Program-made: the position numbers and the translations under genes | DNA from: Glandiceps talaboti | Taxonomy: Eukaryota; Hemichordata; Enteropneusta; Spengelidae | Direction of reading: 5' to 3' | Length of the DNA stretch: 64,000 bases | NCBI RefSeq assembly: GCF_964340395.1 | Contig: NC_135565.1 | Location: forward strand, 20,084,709 to 20,148,708 | In this document: positions 42,418 to 63,295 of the stretch, one piece after another | How the letters are laid out: each line of letters starts with the position of its first letter | How positions within the stretch are numbered: the first letter of the stretch is position 1 | Notes under the pieces: model-generated | Databases searched by the model: none | Told to the model about the DNA's origin: nothing | What the model saw: the letters and a program-made list of their open reading frames with translations, nothing else

Positions 42418-45400
42418 ATGGTAGATACTGTTACCATAATAAATAGTGGTTTAAAACTATCACTTGGTAAAATACGGGACTTCGAAGTACGGCCAGACGA
42501 TATCTTTCTTATTACATACGCAAAGTCAGGTAAGTCAATTTTTTTTTACAAATTTATTTGTAAAGTACAACTTAAAGAACTTTTTAAAATATAAATTTCG
42601 CATGCGAGCAAGTACAATTTTACGTCTCAACAAGTACATTAATTTTCCAAGCAAAAAAGGGTAGCGATAGCACATCCTCAGAGGCTCGAGGCACGCGGTG
42701 TTTTCTGTTTGACGTGATGTGAAGTGCGCCCCCAGTAAGTTTAGCTTACAATCTTTCGTTTTCATAATATAACTGTGTACATTGGATCCAGAGTGCACTG
42801 TCATTGTGTATACCTCTGTAAATAACTTAATTCTAAATATAAAGAATGTAATATGATTTGCCACGTTGGTTACCATACCATAGAATCAGTCCCTGTAGTA
42901 GGCCAAGATGATGAAATTTACTGTTTAATGTGCAATAGAAGAATAGTATTTTGGGATTGGGCCATCACTGTGCATGCATGTATGTATAATCACTAGTAAC
43001 CATGACATTCAGTGAATTTACACTGAGAAGAAACGAAGTTGGCTTGGTGTTTCACCAATAGGACATAACAGGTTTTACACAAGATAGACACATTTCAAAT
43101 CCAGACAAACAATAACAGATAAACAACACACACAGCATTGAAATGTGATAATGTATTGCTAGTCTTTCACAGTGCATGTAACAACAGGTTTCTCCTGAAA
43201 ACATTGCGGCATATGGACTTCATGATTTCATGGCAACTATTGTGTGCTTTCCAACTGATAATCAACATGGTATCTTGTCTATACTTCTACATGATCCACT
43301 GTGCATGGCACCTACATTATTGCTTTTTTTTGCATTTTAAGTTGTCGGAGTGTAAATTGTAAAGATTGTCATGACGTCACATGAAGGAAACACGAAGGCA
43401 AAATCATTTGTATCATATAAGAGAAAGAAATCAATACACTTTGTGAAATTTATATTAACACTAAACTATTCATTAAATGAGTATCTAACCTTTTATCAAT
43501 ATTCATATTTACAGCCTGAGCCATACCACAGGGACCTGTAAAATTCACATGCAAATAATTCAGTGTCAAAATATTCTATTTTTACAGCCTGAGCCATACC
43601 ACAGGGACCCGTAAAATTCACTTGCAAATAATTCAGTGTCAAAATATTCTATTTTTACAGCTTGAGCCATACCACAGGGACCCGTAAAATTAACATGCAA
43701 ATAATTCAGTGTCAAAATATTCTATTTTTACAGCTTGAGCCATACCACAGGGACCCGTAAAATTAACATGCAAATAATTCAGTGTCAAAATATTCTATTT
43801 TTACAGCTTGAGCCATACCACAGGGACCCGTAAAATTAACATGCAAATAATTCAGTGTCAAAATATTCTATTTTTACAGCTTGAGCCATACCACAGGGAC
43901 CCGTAAAATTAACATGCAAATAATTCAGTGTCAAAATATTCTATTTTTACAGCTTGAGCCATACCACAGGGACCCGTAAAATTCACATGCAAATAATTCA
44001 GTGTCAAAATATTCTATTTTTACAGCTTGAGCCTTACCACAGGGACCCGTAAATTCACATGCTAATAATACAGTGTCAAAATATTCTATTTTTACAGCGT
44101 GAGCCATACCACAGGGACCCGTAAAATTCATGTGCAAATAATTCAGTGTCAAAATATTGTATTTTTACAGGTACAACATGGATTAAAGAAATTGTTCCAC
44201 TTGTCTTAAATGGAGGAGACATTGATTCCATTAAGGATGTACCACCTGATGTGAGAGTACCATATTTGGAATTTGCATTGTCAGCTGATGATGATGCTTG
44301 CTGTAGGAGAGTACAGAGGGATTTCCTTGTGCCTGATGATTTTGATCTTAACCAACTCAAGTCACCACGGATCTTTGTTACACATTTGAGACAGGAATTT
44401 TTACCACAGGTTATACAGGAAATGAATGTGAAGGTTAGCAGTATAGTAACACTGTATATCAAAAGAATTACTTTCTGAACTGGCTAGCATTGGGAAGCTA
44501 TCTCAACAGTAACAGCCAATATAACATCCCACAACTGGAAGGGTTAATGCCAGCACAAGTCCCATGTTAATACCTGACTAGCTCAGTGCTAACACTTGCT
44601 GGCACTAATACCTCACCAGTATGTGTTAGCAACTGGGAGGGCACAGTCCCACGTTAATACCAGACTCGCTCAGTGCTAACACTTGCTGGCACTAATACCT
44701 CACCAGTATGTGTTAGCAACTGGGAGGGCACAGTCCCATGTTAATACCAGACTAGCTCAGTGCTAACACTTGCTGGCACTAATACCTCACCAGTATGTGT
44801 TAGCAACTGGGAGGGCACAGTCCCATGTTAATACCAGACTAGCTCAGTGCAAAATAGCGCTTGGTTGGCACTAATGCCTCACCAGTCTTCATTAAAGTTA
44901 TTTTTATGTGCAAACAATTCCAAGTTCATATTTGATGACATTTGATATGAATATTTTGTTTCCTTTTCTGTCTTGTTAGATAATCTATGTCGCTCGTAAT
45001 CCCAAAGACATCGCAGTGTCATGTTATTACTTTATCCAATTGATGTTAAAACAATCTCTTCTTGGGCCTAAGAATACTCCATATGAAAGCTTTGGTGAAT
45101 ATTTTGCAGATTTCCTGGAATGCAAAGAACGAACTCAAGGAGTTGTATGTAAGTCAGACTACCCTTATAATGTTTTTTCATTGAAATGCTTGCAGATAAG
45201 AAAGAGAGCTATTGCATGTAATATTATCCACAGCATTCTGGATACATGTGTAGTAAAGTTAAGGCCCCAAAAATAAAGGGATTTGTTTCTTGTCCTCGCA
45301 TGCGTCATCTAAAATCATGCGCATCACACATTTTTATTTCATTTTCCCATTTTCACCAACATCTACTTACCATATCAATGGTGAAACCAAACAGTTTGAG

Positions 45401-48400
45401 AAGTACAGATGAGAAGCTGTAAAACAAACAGTTTACAATGCATGTAGTTTACTTTCAGAGTTCAATAAATGTTATTAATCATTCAGGACAGCTTCAGTGG
45501 TAATATCATGTATGTGATAGTGTAATGGTTGATGAGTCAGTGTGATTCCCTAACCAACAAACCAACCAAGTTGAACCCCCCCCCCCCCCAACCCCAACCC
45601 CAACCCCTGCATCATTTCCCTAGGACGAGAAACACACTCTTTTGTTTTTTTTGGCCTAAGCTGAATCCTCAGAAAATGTCTGTTGATGTATATATGAATG
45701 AGTCAGATACTACAAGTCGTGCAGTTAACACCTAACTACAGTATTTTCCCTGCTTGCCACAATTCTTTATAACAACTCACACAAAATTTAGCATTGTTTT
45801 GAAATGAGTAAAGTGCTGTAAGTTGTGATTACTATTAATTTTCAGATGATGGTAGTCAGTGGAATAAACATGTATTATCATGGTGGAATAGACGACATGA
45901 TAAAAATGTCTTATTCTTAAAATATGAAGATATGTTTATGGTAAGATCTGTTTATTTTGACATTTAGTGATATTCTACACTGATGTACCTTAAAAGTTAG
46001 ACTTGCTCTCAAGTCTCTTGGTTTTTTTTTTCACTCTTTATTTGAATATTGTGTTCTTTTGTTTGAAATAGTGACCTGAGTGATTGATTGCAAACAGTCA
46101 GGTGAACACTAAGCCTTTGAAGACTACTAGTAACCGAGGGGGGAAATTTAAAAAAAAAAATTGACCACATATTCCTTCGCAAAATTTGAAATCAATAACA
46201 AATTCAAAACATTTGAAGATTATGAGAGAAAAAAAGACAAAAAAAAAAGACCACAAAAATCTCTCAAGGGACTAGTGTCAGTCTACTTTGGAAGCATAAT
46301 ACCAGTGTGCCCCCACTTGTAGGTTAATTTACTTTGTGTTGTTTATACTATTTTACAGAATTTTATTTTATACAAGATGAAATACACTTCATCACAACAT
46401 GCGACTACTATAACATTGAGAGACAACAAATGTATACCAGACTAAGTGCAATCAGTGGTCTAGGTAATTTGAAAGAACTGAACAATGAAACAAAATTGAT
46501 TACTCTATTTAACTCTGATCAAATACACATATTTATGGCACTCACAACTTTCATAAAATCAGCACTTACCAAAAGGAAAGACATTCTACAGAGTTAAAAG
46601 ACTTTATACATTACATTTATCTAACCTAAAGATTACAATTTTTTTTTTTTTTGTTAACTATTATTACTCTAGTTGATATATTTACTAGTTTCTTTTAGCA
46701 CCAAACACTTATTGCAGAAAATCCAATGAAGAAATGTAGTTTTCCTAACAGATGCAATAAAGATTCTATTCAATTCTATAATATTTTACAGAAATTTGAC
46801 AAAACATTAAGATTGGTTTATCAAATATTATGGCTATCAAATGAGTACTACTACTAATCAGTATGACAAGATTAACAAGAATGTCAAGTTGACCAACACA
46901 GAGGGCGCACTTCTACAACAGGTGTGTGTGTCTAACCTAATTACCAAGTTTGAGCACTTTCTAAAATTGTACTCAAGATATTAAACAAACAAAAATTATT
47001 CAAAGGCCAACATAATAACATTTTTATCATTTTTTAAACCTTTTTTTCAATATTTGATTTCTAACAGTCATTGTTCAATATTACTTTTAGGATTTACATG
47101 GAAGTATTGAACAGATTACTAATTTTCTGGATGTTAAGCTGACTGATGATGTCACTGACAGGATAGCTCATCATTGTAGTTTTAAAAGTATGAAGACAAA
47201 CAAAATGGCACTCAAAGCCAACTATTGTACTAATGCAGTCAAAGTGTCTCCAGAAGAAAAGTCTCCATTTGTAAGAAAAGGTGAGTGATTATTGTGCGAG
47301 GGAGGGTGGTCAAGATTTCAAGTTCATAACTTCTATCATTACATTGTATATATTTTCCGTCAACTGTGGAACTTGAATCAGAGATTGGAAAGCCAAAAAT
47401 GTCACCGTCCTTTTAGTAATGATTCCTTTAAAAAGTGCATTTTTTTACGTATTCACACAAGTATTTTACGCAGAAATTTTATCATTGTGATTTGCAACCC
47501 ATCATTTCTTTGTAAAATGTAAACATGAAGCTGTTTTCTCTGACAGTGAATACATACACATGAACACACATATAGATACACATGAACACATATATACACA
47601 CACACATAGATACACATGAACACATATATAGATACACATATACATGTAGATACACATGAACACATATATGTACACATATACATGTAGATACACATGCACA
47701 CATAGATACACATGCACACATAGATAGATACACATGCACACATATAGATACACATATACATGTAGATACACATGAACACACATATATAGATACACATATA
47801 CATATAGATACACATGCACACATATAGATACACATGAACACATATATAGACACACATGCACACATATAGACACATATACATGTAGATACACAATGAACAC
47901 ACATATAGATACACATATACATATAGATACACATGCACACATATAGATACACATATACATGTAGATACACATGAACACACATAGATAGATACACATGCAC
48001 ACATATATAGATACACATATACATATAGATACACATGCACACATATAGATACACATGAACACATATATAGATACACATGAACACACATATAGATACATTT
48101 AACACATATATAGCTACACATGAACACACATATAGATACACATGCACACATATAGATACACATGAACACATATATAGATACACATGTACACATATATAGA
48201 TACATTGTACACATATATAGATACACATGCACACATATAGATACACATGCACACATACTAGTATATAGATACATCGTACACACATATATAGATACACACA
48301 CAGATACACATGAACACATATAAATACTAGTACATGTATATACACACATACATATAGATACACATGCACACACACATAGATACACATGAACACACATAGA

Positions 48401-48956
48401 TACATTGTACACATATAGATACACACAGATACACATGAACACATATATAGATACACGTATATAGATACACACATAGATACACATGAACACACATATAGAT
48501 ACACATGAACACATATATAGATACACATGAACACACATATAGATACATTGAACACATATATAGATACACATGAACACACATATAGATACATTGAACACAT
48601 ATAGATACACATGAACACATATATAGAAACACATGAACACATATATACTATAGATACATGTGAACACATATATAGAAACACATGAACACATATATACTAT
48701 AGATACATGTGAACACATATATAGAAACACATGAACACATATATACTATAGATACACATGAACACACATATAGATACACATGCACATACATATATAATCA
48801 CTGATTTAGGAATATAAATTTATAAATTCTTTTTTATTTTCAGGAGGTGTTGGCGGTTGGAAGAATTATCTAACAGTAGCACAGAATGAATTATTTGACC
48901 AAGTATATCAAGATTGGATGAAAGATAGTGATCTAGAAATGACTTTCATAGTATAA
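42418..48956 (+). CDS. Cytosolic sulfotransferase (SULT family)
   Basis: Six exons: 42418-42529, 44171-44433, 44980-45148, 45846-45940, 47091-47280, 48844-48956. All are GT-AG and phases close; 313 aa, a normal SULT length, with no signal peptide. It transfers sulfonate from PAPS to hydroxyl or amine groups of small molecules in the cytosol. Visible motifs: 5'-phosphosulfate loop TYAKSGTTW (33-41); THL with probable catalytic His109; 3'-phosphate site YVARNPKDIAVS (128-139) with Arg131 and Ser139; KYEDM; C-terminal RKGGVGGWK (275-283), where the usual GDWK aspartate is Gly; and the dimerisation motif K-x3-TV-x3-E (283-292). The substrate cannot be read from sequence. Introns 1, 2 and 5 each contain a different tandem array. 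Head-to-head with the unknown gene and convergent with the GLYAT-like gene. Confidence 0.95.
43500..44170 (+). repeat. 73-bp tandem array repeating the SULT exon 2 splice acceptor
   Basis: Nine full units of 73 bp (one of 72). Each ends with a TATTCTATTTTTACAG-type pyrimidine tract and AG; AGs fall at 43514, 43587, 43660, 43733, 43806, 43879, 43952, 44025, 44097 and 44170. The last, TATTGTATTTTTACAG, is the real acceptor of exon 2. Each unit also has CATGCAAATAATTCAGTG, a possible branch-point region, and GGGACCCGTAAAA, a weak donor-like GT. Confidence 0.93.
44541..44890. repeat. 87-bp tandem repeat, about four copies, in SULT intron 2
   Basis: TTAATACC starts at 44567, 44654, 44741 and 44828. 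Units contain TAGCTCAGTGCTAACACTTG, CCTCACCAGTATGTGTTAGC and GAGGGCACAGTCCCA. Three copies are nearly identical and the last is diverged. Confidence 0.92.
47550..48792. repeat. 1.2-kb minisatellite (about 20-24-bp unit) in SULT intron 5
   Basis: Irregular array of ACACATATATAGATACACAT-type units with GAACACA, GCACACA and TACATGTA variants. Because units rarely contain stops on the minus strand and their length is not a multiple of 3, all three minus frames stay open for hundreds of codons; none is a gene. Confidence 0.95.
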
Positions 48957-50374
48957 TGTGTGATTTCGTGTGTGGGAACATTAAAAATGGCGCCTCCAAC
49001 GACGAATGTTTCGGGCCGGATTTCCATTTTTAATTTTTTTTTTAAATTTTTACATTATCTGTAATCCTCAATCAAATCAATTATTTACTAGTTGTGACCA
49101 ATGGTCAATTTTTTAAATCGGATATACTACCTAATGCATTAAAATACATATGCCAAGTCACATGGTTATAGTCGTACAGATGACCTAGTTTTTCTGTGGT
49201 GTGATTGATTTTGGTTAGTCACAGTTTGCGACTTAACTTGTAGGCCTCTACAAAATTCAAGTCGCAATGTACATGTACCTTCATGTATGTATGTGTAGGA
49301 TTAGGGGGCCTTCAAAAATCACAATGTGGGGGGGGGGGGGGAGCAGTCTGTTCTGCTGTTCTGTTCTGTTGTCTAAAAAGTGACCCCTCCTTCAACTGCT
49401 TTTCTCTCTATGATATACCTCTGTCTGATAATATATATATATATATATGTATGTATCAACGTTGAGTAAATGCTGTTAGACATGAAAGGGACACAAATAC
49501 ACAAGTCCTAGAATCAATGGTAAGGACTTGAACTCAACACTGCCACCATATTAATAATTTTAAAGGTTTCACACTACTACAACCTCAGGGAATTTATGTG
49601 AATACACTATATTTGGATGTAATATGGCATTATAGCGGACGGCTAGAACTCCTGACGACTAGATTACCACACAACCAACATTGTCTGGACTGAGGTCAAA
49701 ATCCTCCCTTTGCCACATTCTGATCACCAATATCTTATCACACCTTATCACACCACAACTAACAATTGATTCACTGCATGATTGCCTACAGCAATTAGAC
49801 TGATATTTTTTTATTTAACAGTACAAAGGTGGCAGTGGTTGGATCTAGCAGTTATGACAGTGCATGGTGGCAACAGTGGGATGACAAAATCACAATATAA
49901 TGCAAAGTTAGATAATACAATAAGTCAATGTAAACTGTGACCATCCCCATGGGGGTCGGGGTCTAATCAGATTTGTAAAATATACCCCCCCCAAAAAAAA
50001 AAAAAAAAAAAAAAAAATCTGCTTATTTCACAACATCAGTCCACAATATTAGAAAGTACACATGCAGGTCGCAATGACACTTCAACATTATCTCATAGGC
50101 ATACAATGGTTTATTGCATCATTGCATATGGTTATTTAAAATTACACCAATATAAATTTTCCATAGGTATTCATAAACGTGACTCAATACTTTTGGTTTG
50201 CGACTAAATATTTTGACTTTAAAAAGTTGCAAAATGCTACTGTCAACTGGAAATGTTACCTTTGAGCCCCACTGGAAGTCATGACATACTAAACTAATAA
50301 ACTTCATAAGTAATATATTTTCCTGATCTCCCCTTACAACTCCATGATTTGATAGCAAAGCGTTGTCTTCTACA
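48957..50374. other. Convergent intergenic region between SULT and GLYAT-like genes
   Basis: Contains both 3' UTRs. Possible signals are ATTAAA at 49138-49143 (plus) for SULT and AATAAA on the minus strand at 50110-50115 for the GLYAT-like gene, 260 bases past its stop. Also a 14-base G run (49328-49341), a short AT dinucleotide run near 49431-49448 and a long A run near 49990-50018. No coding exon seen. Confidence 0.5.
50110..50115 (-). promoter_or_regulatory. Candidate polyadenylation signal of the GLYAT-like gene
   Basis: AATAAA on the minus strand, 260 bases downstream of the stop at 50375-50377. Confidence 0.45.
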
Positions 50375-51277
50375 CTACAGTTTTGAAGTTGTTGACATAT
50401 TTGGAGATTTCTTGAAAACACAATAATGAACCAGATTGAGGGGATTTAAGCCTGGGGATTTCTTGAATACTTCCTGCATTGCTGTGTTATCATCTTCGGT
50501 TGCCATGCAAACTGCTTTGTAGCCAGAATCAAAGAGACGTGACATCAGTTCTGCTTGCCGTATCTGAGCAAATTTCTTATTCCTATACCTTGGATCAGTA
50601 TAACCAAACCCAGGTTCTCCATGTTGCATTAACAGAGACCATGCCACAGGTTCATCTTGGTTGGGTGGATATATGGCAACTGATGGAAAATCTTTAATCA
50701 TTTTCCTCACAAAGGGAAGAGTGGTCGGTGAAATGTAGATAGCCTTAGATGTGACAAGATCTGCATGCTCAGGTCTTAGTGATGTCATTGTAAAACCATT
50801 CGGTAGAGCTGGTACTTGCTGTTTCATACTCTCAATTGTAGATTTGTTCAGACGTCTTACATACAGTCGCAGCGTGTAGTTTTGGTCAATCTGGTATCCA
50901 TGTATGTCCATGTACAGAGTGATGGTTTTCAGAAATGTATCGTCCACACACACGAATGTGACAGTGTCGGTATGACTAAAATCACCCAGGCAACTCTCAG
51001 TAAATTTGACTTTGTTTAACGTGGCCATTAGGTTGTCTTCATCTTCGCTGTACAGGTACCAACCGATGTCATTACTTCCACCCGCTAAACCCAAACCAAG
51101 GCACAGTACAGTATTACAATTCTTGATGTTTCTGTCATCAACAAATATCTGTGTTCTGTCCAATTTCCCGTCTCTGACATGTCTCACAAGATTGCACATA
51201 GGCACAGACTCCGGTTGTCTATCTTCAAGATGATGCAATAGAAGTTGCAAGGCTTGTGGATCTTGAGAAATATCCAT
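50375..51277 (-). CDS. Glycine N-acyltransferase-like protein (GLYAT/GLYATL family)
   Basis: Intronless ORF of 300 aa, close to vertebrate GLYAT length (about 295 aa). The N-terminal half (1-150) matches the GLYAT-specific domain: a helical start with LQLLLHHLEDRQPESVPMC, then FVDDRN and a long beta-rich section with WYLYSEDED. The C-terminal half is a GNAT fold: LRPEHADLV (beta-alpha start), SVAIYPPNQDEPVAWSLLMQ, YTDPRYRNKKFAQI at the acyl-CoA-binding loop and following helix, then a VCMATEDDNTAMQEVFKKSP segment. Family members transfer an acyl group from acyl-CoA to glycine or another amino acid. Vertebrate GLYAT is mitochondrial; no targeting sequence is obvious here. Divergent from the acyl-CoA ligase gene about 2 kb away, which could supply its substrate. 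Lack of introns suggests retroposition or a naturally intronless family. Confidence 0.88.
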   Translation of the reverse strand: MDISQDPQALQLLLHHLEDRQPESVPMCNLVRHVRDGKLDRTQIFVDDRNIKNCNTVLCLGLGLAGGSNDIGWYLYSEDEDNLMATLNKVKFTESCLGDFSHTDTVTFVCVDDTFLKTITLYMDIHGYQIDQNYTLRLYVRRLNKSTIESMKQQVPALPNGFTMTSLRPEHADLVTSKAIYISPTTLPFVRKMIKDFPSVAIYPPNQDEPVAWSLLMQHGEPGFGYTDPRYRNKKFAQIRQAELMSRLFDSGYKAVCMATEDDNTAMQEVFKKSPGLNPLNLVHYCVFKKSPNMSTTSKL

Positions 51278-53236
51278 GGTTTATTGTAAAGTAGACTTGT
51301 AATGACTGCACATACCTTGAAACTAGCTATAGATCTGTTAGCTCTCAACATATATGCGCTACGTGTACTCTGCAATTTTTGGACTTTTGATCTATGACGT
51401 CACTCGATACTGCTCTCAACTTTGGAATGCATAAATACTACTCCGGTAACCTACTTCAGCGTAACCATAGGGTAACCTGTATTACTGAAAAAATAAGCTT
51501 TGAACTTTATCTTGTGAATTTATAATCACAGCTATATATTTGGATCCAGGTCAAACTTGTTCTAGGGGAGTGCTCCCTTTTGACGGCCGGGAGGGCTAAT
51601 TGAGGGGAATTATCTCAATTATTCGGGGGTCATCACTTTTACAAAATAGATCGGGGGGGGGGGGGTGTTGTCTAGTCTTATTTTCTGCATTGTTTTGTGG
51701 CTCTCCAAATCAAATCAAACCTCAGAATGATGTCATAGTATATCTTCTGTGTGATTGGATGTAAGTAAAGGATGACGTCATCAGTAATAATTAACGTAAG
51801 CGAAATTCTAACTTATCATATACTAAGACCACATTGTTCTCATTAATATTTTCTTTGACACTTTACACTCAACTGATCACAATATCTCAATGCCTATAGT
51901 TCTCTCGTCAGTCAACCGATAACAGGGTTGAAACTATTTGTCTAGTAACTCAATTTGAGAAGTGAATTTAATATATTTTAGACAAGAAAATGAAATTGCC
52001 GAAATAGCAAAATATTGGTCCGTGGCATTACTTAAATGAATATTGTGTACCAATTCGTACTAACGCTACCATATAGAGAAAAAAGCAATCATTGACAGGA
52101 TTAACAAAAATGGACAGGTATGATTTATGTCTCGAAAGGGATGGGGGGGGGGGGTCATCGTAATTTTTCTTTTGTTGGGGGCCGGGGGGGGGGGGTTCGA
52201 GAAGTGCTTGCAAGAAGGCGTCAATCTATTTAAAGTACAACACAAACTAAAACTTGCTGACCAACCTCCCAGCCGTAAAAACTGAACGCCCCCTAGCTAT
52301 ATTCAAACTTGAATGTGCCGTGAAAGAAGTCATATCAAGAATGATTGACTGTAGTACAATTTAGTGCAGTTTTCGTCAACACCAAGGTAGGTGTTATGAT
52401 TGTAATTCATACGTGGGTGATACTTCCATGGTATAATATGAACAATCAACCTTGCCGCGAGTGAGGTAGGGGGAGCGGGGCACTTGCCTATTAGTTTGGT
52501 GTGGTCCTGACCTCCAGCTACTATTTTAAACTCACCTTAAATAGACTAAATAATCCCTATTTTAGACCACACTGTTTAATAGATAGAGTGGTACCATTTC
52601 AGACCACAGAATCTGCTAGATGAATCTATTCTAGTGCCTCTCTCACTAAAAATCTACAGTCCATCTATTCTCCCCTAATACATCCATGACTACAGCAACC
52701 CCGTATGTTGGGATCTCATCATACTCAAATGAACGAACTGGGTCACTATGAAAGTAGATCAATGGACAATGCGAGTAAATCATTACCATTGAATACAATA
52801 TGGGTGACAGCACTGGTTTCAAAGCCTAGTTCAAAATATTTGAATAGGCTTCACAGATGAACAGATACTGTGTAACGACAAGTTCAAACGTACCTACCTA
52901 GAGCTCTTCAAAATCATCTAATAACTTCTTGTTTTTTGTAACAGTTCTCAAAGCGCTTCACAATTATTACCCGGATGGACACAGATAATGGTACAATGAC
53001 CATTTTTAATTTTCTCATCTTTCTGGGGGAGGGGAGGGGGTTTACAAGCCCACAACTGCAGACAAATGGCCATTCAGAAACGGTAGCGGCAAGGCTCGAC
53101 GCGAACCGACAACTTGTTGATTCCAATTGCAATTGCAATTCTGCCATTATGATGACTCTACAAATCAGATAAGCTTTTTTTATTGTCCTAACGTTTTCAC
53201 CTTTCATTTTTCCATTGTGTTAGATTTAATTTTACT
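51278..53236. other. Divergent intergenic region between GLYAT-like and acyl-CoA ligase genes
   Basis: About 2 kb presumed to hold both promoters. I see no coding exon. Notable contents: a palindromic GATGTCATAGTATATC/GATGACGTCATCAG-containing stretch with a CRE-like TGACGTCA at about 51774-51781, and G runs of 12-13 at 51653-51665, 52143-52154 and 52184-52195. Confidence 0.5.
51774..51781. promoter_or_regulatory. CRE-like palindrome TGACGTCA
   Basis: A perfect CREB/ATF consensus octamer between the divergent GLYAT-like and ligase genes, about 500 bp upstream of the GLYAT-like start. An 8-mer can arise by chance; weak evidence. Confidence 0.3.
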
Positions 53237-61523
<8,287 letters not shown>

Positions 61524-62008
61524 TTCAGAAGAACATACAGAGTTGAACATACACTTCAAACACAATTTAAGACCAAATTTACAAATGCCTGTATCCTAGC
61601 CCCGTTGGGGAAAATCGACAAATCAATAGTACGACTGTATTATATTATGGATGTACCCATTTTAAACACAATTTAAGACCAAAATTGCATAAGTCATAAC
61701 ACCATTAGTGAACGTAAAGGAAACCTTACAAATGAATATATATGAATATATACATATAGACTGAGACATGTCGTCAAGCGTTCATAATAACTGTCTGGGA
61801 TATGGGGACTATTTCATTCATCGATATGCAAATGAGATAGAAACATTTAGGAACCTGTAAATTTATTTTACGTATGTGGTTTATATAGAGACTGTTGATC
61901 ATTGTAAACACTACTCATTTTATAGGTCCTGGAATGTTTGATTTATATTGAGTAGTTGTTTTAGACTCGCGATGCTAACTCAAAGAATATTCACTTCTGG
62001 CTTGCTTC

Positions 62009-62009
<1 letters not shown>

Positions 62010-62056
<47 letters not shown>

Positions 62057-62067
62057 AGTTGTTGTTG
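62010..62067. repeat. (TTG)n trinucleotide microsatellite
   Basis: About 19 TTG units with a single TAG interruption. Confidence 0.96.
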
Positions 62068-63043
62068 CTACTACTGCTGTACATGTATGTGTCTATTAAC
62101 GAGCCAATTATCTTTAACGTCAAAGATACAAGCAAGAGAACACATTGTTACAATTTATTAGCGCCAAGTTCAAGTGAGGAAAAAAAATTCATTGAAACGG
62201 GTTATCCTGATTTGCAACAGCGCACCTAAAACTACTGATTACCTACAAATGGACTGACAACAATTATTCAAAGATTCACACCTGAGCTTGATGCTTGTAA
62301 TATGTCTGAAATTATTGCAAAATATCTCATGGAAATACAATTGAAACTCATATTTAAACCCATATATATATATATACAACAATCCTACAACAATTATGTC
62401 TTTTGTAGTCGAAAGTTTGCACGTCAATTGAGTTTTTTGCTGACATAACGTTGCCTGTGGTAAAGGCAATAGATTGATTTGGTCCTATAAACATAGCTAT
62501 CACCCTTTCGTTTCCAGTGTGAGTGTAGCAACGTGGAAGGTAAAGTTTAGTCTTTTCCCATTCCGTGCATATGTCAGTTTATTGTATCATTTTGTTACCA
62601 TGTGTTTTAATGATAAACTACATTTTGTCAAACGATCTGTACTCAATGAAATATACAATTTCGTATGATCTTGGATATAGACACTTGACATTTGAGGTTA
62701 TGAATATTGTCAGTTTAGAATTCTCTGTAAAAGTATTGTGTATATGAAACTGTTAGGTTTTGTAGAATAGATTTTTCCAGTATAACATGTTGATATAAAT
62801 TTGCAAAAAATTAGATTGTTCACTTTGTCCGGTGTTCTTCATAGCCATGAACTGTTGTACCAATGCTGTCTGTTGTGCACAGTTGGTTTTTCAATACCAT
62901 GGGCTATTTTCAAATGACGAAGCAGGTGTTGCTTTTTGTCGTCTGGCAGGAACGCAGATCTCGCTGCATTAAATGTCTGGAATATCGACAAAATAGTGGT
63001 TATTAATATGGTGGATTATAACACAAACGTCACTCTTTTATTC

Positions 63044-63295
63044 AATAGGGAACTTGCAAACCCGCCATGTTGAATGTTGCATCATGGGAAATGCGATAAT
63101 AAATACTAATGAATTGGTATTATAAACAATGCTGTTACATTGTTTGCAACCAGGAACGATCAATTCATAGTTACCCTGACCATTGTGGGAGGTTTATTTT
63201 ATCGGTAACTCCAGATTATGTGCTACGATAGCCACAGATAATCCCATAGTCCTTTGCGTCTGAGCATGCTCAGTCTGGATTGCAAGTTCCCTATT
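63044..63295. mobile_element. TIR element, about 250 bp
   Basis: Left end AATAGGGAACTTGCAA, right end TTGCAAGTTCCCTATT: perfect 16-bp terminal inverted repeats. TAGGG ends are compatible with hAT-type MITEs. No clear flanking duplication could be assigned. Confidence 0.75.

Noticed and set aside
43500-44170. CRISPR-like array
   Set aside because: Units are contiguous 73-bp tandem copies with no unique spacers, in an animal intron.
47453-48730. Minus-strand ORFs of 425, 399 and 198 aa rich in Cys, Val, Ile and Met
   Set aside because: They are translations of the 22-bp-type minisatellite in three frames at once; no splice logic or domain, and they lie in a SULT intron.
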